A stretch of DNA of 64,000 bases, from contig CM042685.1 of the NCBI GenBank assembly GCA_023614405.1, positions 83,628,684 to 83,692,683 on the forward strand, written 5' to 3'. The position numbers and the translations under genes are program-made. The notes below the pieces were generated by a model. The model did not search any database, had not been told where the DNA came from, and worked only from the letters and a program-made list of their open reading frames with translations. The DNA is from Avena insularis (Eukaryota > Streptophyta > Magnoliopsida > Poales > Poaceae). The number at the start of each line of letters is the position of its first letter. Position 1 is the first letter of the stretch. Below are positions 58,001 to 64,000 of the stretch, piece after piece.

Positions 58001-58660
58001 CTCCAATAAGAACGGGACTCCTTGGCAGATACCCTCTGGCAAGCTGAGGCTAGCATCTTTAGTAAGTGATTCTCCGTCTTGGATTTCTGTAGTCTAGATA
58101 CTCTGAATTTTTGAACTCATGTGCTCCTTGTCGTAATTTGCAGCTCCTATGGGTTTAACCCGGTCGCCTCCTCCAGCAAAGGAATGCATGGTTCTTGCCG
58201 GCAACTTCATCAACACCGCCATCGCGCAAGCCAAAGAGATTGCCAAGCCCCTCCATATCAACATCAAGGCATCGGACTCTGTGATGAAGTTCTCGGAGAT
58301 CCTGCGCCGAGCCCCCGAGCGTATCACAAGCTGGAAAGCTTCATGTGCACGGGCCGGTGCAAGGATGGCGCTGTCCATGGTAAAGGCACATTATGAAGAT
58401 GCGGACATCGACACGGTAACCTCTGGCATTCCAGACGTAGATGACGATGGCAAGGAAATAAACCATGAGTCCATCTTGTCGTCACTCGCGGGTTATGACA
58501 CCAGAGTTGCCGAGTTAGTCGATTGAACGTCTTCGTGCCGATGAATACCATTGATGGCGGCAACCAAAGCTCCTCCTAGTCTCTTCACACTGACGACTTC
58601 GAGGGTGATTCTCCTGCTGCCGATGACGCTGCTTCCAAGTCGCCTGCGCCAAAGGAATGA
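55056..58660 (+). pseudogene. Tat-C antisense spliced gene (PF04195-like protein), 6 exons
   Basis: Exons: 55056-56114, 56207-56451, 56525-57068, 57552-57660, 57756-58061 and 58144-58660. Junctions are GT..AG except intron 4, which reads GC..AG (AGA then GCAAGC at 57661). All phases join. The start MASSSSTPSM is preferred over an upstream near-cognate frame. Exon 1 is undamaged and PF04195-like: ITDHDIKEMIAEGYLPTTEG, LSPNSIIALSNYTALCEGYL and YESCKKWQRTNFYG. Exons 2-3 are basic and Ser/Ala-rich, 4-5 form a coiled coil, 6 matches the C-terminal exon of Tat-A/B. Lesions are few: TAA at 58007 (probably from CAA), a shift near 58515 and a TAG near 58579. It is the best kept of the three. Confidence 0.78.
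57108..57510 (+). repeat. Five-unit tandem repeat in intron 3 of the Tat-C antisense gene
   Basis: Units of about 80-95 bp begin with CTGTAGCCCCCGAG or a variant (near 57112, 57203, 57283, 57378 and 57467) and contain CCGACTAGATGCTTAAAG. On the pol strand the unit reads CTCGGGGGCTACAG, close to the element's polypurine tract plus LTR start (CTCTGGGGGCTAC, TG). Confidence 0.82.
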
Positions 58661-59170
58661 AAAACAACTTGTAATATTTGTTTCACCTTTCATGCGTATG
58701 CGGAAAAAACTATGTATTAGATTTAAGGCGGAAAACAATGATGTACGTCCTGCTACTTAAGAACCAGTTTCCAGCATGTATATATTTTTTAAGCAAGTGT
58801 TGGCTTATCCATTACTTTGGTTTTTATGCTTGACATTTCGTGAGTCGGAAGACTCGTTGTCGGAACCATGCGCTCAGGTGATGATGCCCAATGGCACCGT
58901 CAATAACCTAGACACAAAATCGCCGACAATAAGTGTCAAAAGTCACTACTCCAGAATCCACATAAAAACGACAAAGAACGTGTAGACTAGAAAACTTAAG
59001 CTAACGCCCATAGGCGGAATTTTCACAAGTGCAATCGCAAAGCTTGTGCATAAAGGTTTTATATGATCCAAAAATGAACACTAAAGGAGGTAAAAGACTC
59101 AGAAATATGAGTGAACCAGAGAGCTTTATTCCGTTGATCATATAAGAGGTACCCAATTAGATAAAAAATG
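58661..59170. other. Spacer between convergent antisense gene and pol of Tat-C
   Basis: About 0.5 kb without a supportable gene or array. Confidence 0.45.
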
Positions 59171-60587
59171 CTAAGTGTAAAAAGGACGTAGCTGTGCTAT
59201 GTTCCATGGCTGATCAAGCTCCGGGTAGTCATCATCCGGGTCACGTCGCTTACGCTCATGATCCTCGTTGGGTCTATCCTTCAGTTCACGATTGTCAACG
59301 AGGTAGTAAGACCCATTGAGTAGCGCCTTGCTTATGATGAACGGTCCTTCCCATGGCGGGGATAATTTGTGTGACTTCTTCTGCTTAAGTCGGAGCACCA
59401 AATCCCCCTCTTTAAACGAGCGATGCCGAACGCGGCGACTATGGTAGCTGCGTAGCTTCTTCTGGTAGATGGCGGATCTTTGGCATGCCAAAATGTGCTC
59501 CTCCTCGAGAAGGTCCACATCTAGGCGTCTGGATTCTTCAGAGTCATCTTCGTCATAGGCGGCAACTCTTGGTGCATCGTGAAGTATGTCAGAAGGTAGG
59601 ATGGCTTCTGCTCCATATACCATGAAGTAAGGGGTGTAGCTAGTGGATCTGTTGGGTGTAGTTCGTAAATTCCACAGCATAGATGGCAATTCTTCCGCCC
59701 AGGCTCCAGCTGCTCTATGCAATGGTGCTTCCAGACGTGGCTTGATTCCCTGCAGAATTAATCCATTGGCTCGCTCAACCTAACCATTGGACTGTGGATG
59801 TGCCACAGATGCAAGATCAAGTCGGATGCCCTTCTCCCAACAATAAGCCTCCACTTCACCGAGTGACAAGTTGCTACCATTGTCAGTAATAATGCTATGT
59901 TGGAGACCAAATCTCACCACTAGATCCCGGACAAACCTGAGGCCAGTTGCCCCATCAAGCTTTCTAATGGGTTTAGCTTCTATCCATTTAGTGAATTTAT
60001 CAACTGCTACTAGCAGATGCGTAAACCCACATGGTGCCGTCTGTAACGGTCCCACCATGTCTAGCCCCCAGACTGCAAACGGCCAAGTTATTGGTATTGT
60101 TCGCAATTCTTCAGCAGGAACATGTGGTTGTCGGGCATAATACTGGCATCCAATGCATGTCTCAACCAGTTTGTCGGTGTCCACCTTCGCGGTCAGCCAG
60201 TAGAATCCTTGCTGGAAGTCTTTCGCGACCAACGATCGAGGAGCGGCGTGATGCCCGCAATCTCCGAGATAGATTTCGCGTAGGATTTCCATACCCTTCT
60301 AGCTGGGAAGCACACTTTAAGTATACACCAGTGGTGCTCCTTTTGTAGAGTTGTCCATAGATTATGGTATAACCCTTTGCTCGCCGTACTATTTGCCGTC
60401 TTTCGACCTCATCTTCGGGCAAAGTTCCGTGTTCGAGATATTCCATCAACGGTCTTGTCCAAGCCAGAGGGACCTTTGCCACCATGTGGATGAAAGAGTC
60501 AGCTCCATCCGGATTGTCGATGTCGGCTCCCTTCACGGATGGTATACGTAGATGCTCTAGGAAAACTCCTGGCGGAATTCTTTGCAC
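59171..60587 (-). pseudogene. Tat-C integrase, C-terminal end of pol
   Basis: A linker (WTRPLMEYLEHGTLPEDEVE, RRAKGYTIIYGQLYKRSTTG) leads across a one-base shift near 60295 to the zinc region (GDCGHHAAPR, then TCIGCQYYA). The core has WGLDMVGPL, IITDNGSNLSLG and, after a single TAG at 59780 (CAG in the inferred ancestor), VERANGLI, so all three catalytic acids remain. The frame then stays open to the natural stop at 59171 (LRPFYT). The C-terminal half (LSPPWEGPFIISKAL) matches Tat-A and Tat-B. Confidence 0.86.
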
Positions 60588-61190
60588 CCTGATCCAAGCT
60601 TAGATAACAGATCAGTCGCCTCGTTTTACTCCCTAGGCACATACTTGACTTTGTAGCCCAAGAAGCTCTTAGCTATCTCGTCCACTTCGTCTTGATATGC
60701 CGCCATCATAGGGTTCCGCGCATTCCAGGTGCCATCCACCTACTGGGCAACCAAGTCAGAATCTCCACAGCAAACTATGCGCTTGATGCCAATATCCTTG
60801 GCTACACGTTGTCCGTGAATGAGTGTTTCATACTCTGCCATGTTGTTGTAGCCTCGAAGTGGATCTGCATAACTTAGTGTAGCTTGTCTCCTGTTGGTGA
60901 CTGTAGCAATACACCAGCCCCCGAGCCGTTGAGCAGCTTTGATCCGTCAAAGTGCATCACCCAGTACTCTAGTTCCGGCAACAGAGTAGCATCTGGCATC
61001 TCCGTCCAATCTGCGATAAAATCCGCCAAGGCTTGTGACTTGATAGCGTCGCGTCTCTTGTAGGTGATCTCGAAGGCAGCAAGTTCAATGCCCCACTTCG
61101 CGACCCTTCCCATAGGGTCGCTGTTGTTGATAATGTCGAACAGTGGAGTCTTGCTCACCACTGTGATTGGGTGCTCCTGAAAGTAATGCC
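60588..61190 (-). pseudogene. Tat-C archaeal-type RNase H region
   Basis: MGRVAKWGIELAAFEITYKR and IKSQALADFIADWTE precede the domain, which starts WVMHFDGSKLLNGSGAG. A shift near 60873 follows, then AEYETLIHGQRVAKDIG and CCGDSDLVAQ, with a TAG near 60741 and another near 60641. The acidic catalytic positions can be read. The domain is broken in at least three places. Confidence 0.78.
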
Positions 61191-62283
61191 TCAGCTTCCG
61201 AGAAGCAAGGAATACTCCATGACGACGATGCTGATTACCCGGTTGGTTGTCGCCATGTAGATTAACAGGGGCTCTCTAGGCTCGGGTGCTGCAAGGATGG
61301 GAGCTAAGGAAAGAATCTCCTTGATCTGCTTCAATGCTGCATCTGCCTCATTCGTCCACGTGAATTTGTCCGCCTTCTTCAGCAACTTGTATAGAGGCAG
61401 AGCCTTCTCTCCAAGTAGGCTGACGAACCGACTAACTGCTGCAACACAACCTGTTTGTCGTTGAATGTCCTTTAGGCATGTCAGACGGTTTATGTTTAAG
61501 ATGGCCTTGATTTTCTCCGGGTTGACCATGATTCCACACTGGGAAACGATGAATCCCAACAATTTGCCGGCTGGAACCCCGAAGACGCACTTCTTAGGGT
61601 TGAGCATCATGTTGTATTTCCGGAGATTATCAAAGGTTTATTTTAGGTCAGAGATTAAGTCATTTGACTTTTTGGACATCACCGTGATATCGTCCACATA
61701 GTCGTGAACGTTCCGACCAAATTGGTCGTGAAGGCAACGTTGCATTGTCCGCTGGTACGTAGCACCTGCGTTTTTCAGCCCAAAGGGCATCGTAACATAG
61801 CAAAATATGTCGTATGGGGTAGTGAACGAAGTGGCCAATTGGTCCCACTTCCTCATCTTGATCTGGTGGTATCCTGAGTATGCATCGAGAAAACACAAAA
61901 GTTCCAAGCTAGCCATCGAGTCAATGACTTGGTCAATGCAAGGCAAAGCGAATGGATCTTTGGGGCAAGCCTTGTTCAAGCCGGTGTAATCAACGCACAT
62001 TCTTAATTCTTTGGTTCCCTTTTTGGGGACAAGTACAGGATTGGCCACCCATCGGGTGCGAAGGACTTCTCGGATAAATCTAGCCTTAAGTAACCTAGCT
62101 ATCTCTTTGCCAATGGCGCATCTCTTCTCGTCTCCGAAGCGTCGTAGAGGTTGTTTCACTGGTTTGCATTTTGGATCAATGTTTAAGCTGCTCGAAAAGT
62201 TCTCTAGGTACACCTTTCATGTCGGAAGGTTGCAAGGCAAAGATGTCCTTATTCTCATAGAGGAACTCGACGAGCGCGCTTTC
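61191..62283 (-). pseudogene. Tat-C reverse transcriptase with deletion in first RNase H
   Basis: TAG at 62284 marks the protease/RT linker, then ESALVEFLYENKDIFAL. After a one-base shift near 62205 the RT runs PVKQPLRRFGDEKR, NPVLVPKKGTKELRMC, FLDAYSGYHQI, MPFGLKNAGATYQRT and the catalytic DYVDDITV near 61690. A TAA (61635, from CAA) separates LNPKKCVFGVPAGKLLGF. The first RNase H lacks about 100 bp: it jumps from NRVISIVV to VFLASRKLRHYF, where Tat-A has some 35 more residues. That removes the part with the usual catalytic Glu. Confidence 0.82.
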
Positions 62284-62976
62284 CTATTTGGGATCCAGGT
62301 TCGTCCTAGTGGCGGTGGTCTTGGAGGCATCGCCTACCACAAGTTCCACCAGCTTGGTCTCAATGGCGGCCTTGAATGCAGGAGCGGAGTCGGATATTTG
62401 CTTCTTCGACGCGGGCATCTCTGAGTCATCGACCTTGCTCTGGATCTCTTTGAATTCTTCGCTGTAGAGAACAGCTTCCGCAAAGGCTGCTTCATTGATC
62501 TCGCAGTCCCTTGCCTTGGTAAAGCTTCCGGATATGGTGATGACACCATTTGGTCTGGGTATCTTGAGTTTGTTGTAGACGAAGCATGGCTTGGCCATGA
62601 ACATGTGGAATATGTCGCGGCCGAATATGACGTGGTACACGCTCTTGAAGGGGACTACCTCAAAGGTCATGCGCTCTTGGCGGTAATTATTAACATCACC
62701 AAAGGCAACCTGAAGTGTGATGCACCCAAGGGACCGATCCTCCCGACCAGGAACTACGCCGTGGAAGATGGTGTTGGTCCACCTTAGGTTTTCCTCCATC
62801 AAGTTCATCTTCTGCAGTGTATCCAGGTACATGATGTTGATGTTGACTCCACTATCCACCATACACTTGGTGAACTCCACGCCGTCAATCAAGGGGTTGA
62901 TGACCATGGTGTATTGGTTCTCCATAGGAATAAGGTCTGGGTGGTCCGTCCTGTCCCAAGTAATTGGAACCTCCGA
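62284..62976 (-). pseudogene. Tat-C protease
   Basis: PITWDRTDHPDL leads to the active-site region KCMVDSGVNINIMYLDTLQ (D-S-G) near 62830-62870, then YHVIFGRDIFHMFMAKP and RPNGVITISGSF. About 210 codons are open. The segment is bounded by a TAG at 62977 (Trp TGG in the inferred ancestor) and a TAG at 62284. The C-terminal linker is rich in Lys/Ser and ends LDPK before the stop. Confidence 0.8.
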
Positions 62977-64000
62977 CTAGTGCATGTACTGGGGGACTGG
63001 GGGTAGAGTAGCCATCAGGATCCTCAAAGAGGTCTTCTGTTGTCGGACGGTGGGGGTGCTAAGGAAAGTGTGGTAGACTGGCGCCTTCATCACGAAGGGG
63101 TTCTTGCCCTTGTCATCACTCTTGCTGGCGTGCTTGGGGTCAATATCCTCGTCCATGTCACTTGAATCCTTGGACTCCTCCTCCTTCTTTTTCCCCTTGC
63201 CCTTGCCTCGCGGTCTGTTCTTCCGACTTTGCTTGTAGCTGGACTCCGGATCTTCCTTGAGGTCGTTGACGAACTTGTAGTGTCGATTGGTATGGGTGGC
63301 CTTGCCGTTGGCATCGAGGTGTACGAGGCACGGCATATCGCGGTACTCTTTGTAGGTTTGGGGAACGCGGAGCGGTGCCGAGGTAGTTTCACTTCCTCAT
63401 TGTTGCCCACGACCAGATCCCCGTCCTCGACCATGTTGTCCACCATCACCTCGTCCTGCAAAGGTCATGGCGACCATGTCGGGAGATTGCTTTTCTTCTG
63501 GAGCGGTTTTCCGCTTTGTACTGCTATTCCTCCGAGCTTGAGTTGGAACGGCCGTGGCCGGCAAGGAGCCGCGAGCATCATCGTCAGCAGCTGCGAACTC
63601 ACTAGCCAACTAGATCATCTAGTTCAAGTCAAGCTGGTGATTGTCCTACAAGCGCTTCAGCTTATGTCGGAGCAGTGTGCCCCTTTCCAACCCATCAATG
63701 AAGGCGTCCATGGTGGTCTAAGCGTGCACTCCTGCGCAGGAATTCTTCATATCTAGCCAGCGGGAGAGGTAGGCACGAGATGTCTCGTCTTTCTCTTGCA
63801 CGCACCGCTGTAGATCGCCAACAGTGCAGGGACGTTTGTACGTACCCTCAAAGTTCTTGGTGAACGCTTCTTGCATGTCCAACCAATTGTAGATGGATTT
63901 CTCCGGTAAGTCATCAATCCATTGACGGGCCGTGCCCGCCAACATCAAAGGGAGGAACTTAACGGCAACATTGGGGTTACCTCCGGCAATCTCCACCGCG
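62977..64000 (-). pseudogene. gag: Tat-C gag, partial
   Basis: The capsid core reads VAVKFLPLMLAGTARQWIDD, LPEKSIYNWLDMQEAFTKNF and LSRWLDMKNSCAGV. Four CAG-to-TAG changes follow within about 120 bp (63715, 63645, 63612 and 63603 area). Next is a basic Gly/Arg-rich stretch with a TGA at 63397, and a PCLVHLDANGKATHTNRH segment that may be a metal-binding remnant, then a Lys-rich tail. The frame is the same as that of protease. The N-terminal part and 5' LTR lie beyond the edge. Confidence 0.8.

Larger units (their letters stand above)
53935..64000 (-). mobile_element. Tat-C: Tat-lineage gypsy element, minus strand, 5' end outside
   Basis: Minus-strand gag-pol (from the right edge down to 59171), a plus-strand spliced gene (55056-58660) and a 525 bp 3' LTR (53935-54459). 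Integrase, two RNase H regions and the PF04195-like antisense gene mark it as Tat lineage. Its proteins are clearly more distant from Tat-A and Tat-B than those are from each other. gag starts beyond the window. It is inserted in the Angela-like LTR, about 540 bp from Tat-B. Confidence 0.88.

Noticed and set aside
1..64000. Host genes, tRNA or rRNA genes, CRISPR arrays
   Set aside because: Nothing matching was seen; all supportable coding signals fit retroelement proteins or their antisense genes.

Overview
The window is intergenic DNA from a large, repeat-rich grass genome. A Triticeae genome (wheat, barley, rye, Aegilops) fits best, because the recognisable LTR families are those typical of that tribe: an Angela/BARE-type LTR start, an Athila-type LTR of the Sabrina/WHAM style, and very long gypsy elements. 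I see no host gene, tRNA, rRNA or CRISPR. Almost all of the 64 kb is nested LTR retrotransposons, most of them decayed. The labels Tat-A to Tat-D are mine.

Layout. 1-400: Copia LTR on the minus strand, cutting the 5' LTR of Tat-A. 401-13345: Tat-A (gypsy, plus), inserted in the 3' part of an Athila-like element whose remainder is 13346-17918. 17919-25797: two diverged gypsy 3' halves in inverted orientation (Tat-D, left minus and right plus), each with an antisense gene holding a B3-like domain, around a small gag/protease fragment. 25798-27286: LTR, primer site and leader of a minus-strand element. 27287-38518: Tekay/Del-type chromovirus with 3.5 kb LTRs, cut in its 3' LTR by an Angela-like LTR (38519-38758, then 53396-53934). 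Two more gypsy elements sit inside that Angela LTR: Tat-B (38759-53390, complete, 788 bp LTRs, target duplication atatc) and Tat-C (53935 to beyond the right end, minus strand).

Common plan. Tat-A and Tat-B share one organisation: LTR; a gag start codon 29 nt before the LTR end; gag; protease; RT; a degenerate RNase H; a second archaeal-type RNase H; integrase; then, on the opposite strand, a convergent multi-exon gene; then PPT and 3' LTR. Tat-C shows the same parts as far as the window reaches. Its 5' LTR is outside, but its 3' LTR carries the equivalent ATG. The dual RNase H marks the Tat lineage. The antisense genes span about 3.6-4.4 kb with 6-8 exons. They encode an N-terminal domain like the 'putative gypsy type transposon' family (Pfam PF04195), a Ser/Pro/Ala-rich middle, a coiled coil and an acidic C-terminal exon. 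Tandem repeats in or next to these genes carry copies resembling each element's own polypurine tract.

No pol gene is intact. Tat-A gag-pol has nine internal stops but no frameshift. Tat-B and Tat-C have both stops and frameshifts. All splice sites, domain names and counts were read by eye and no search was run.
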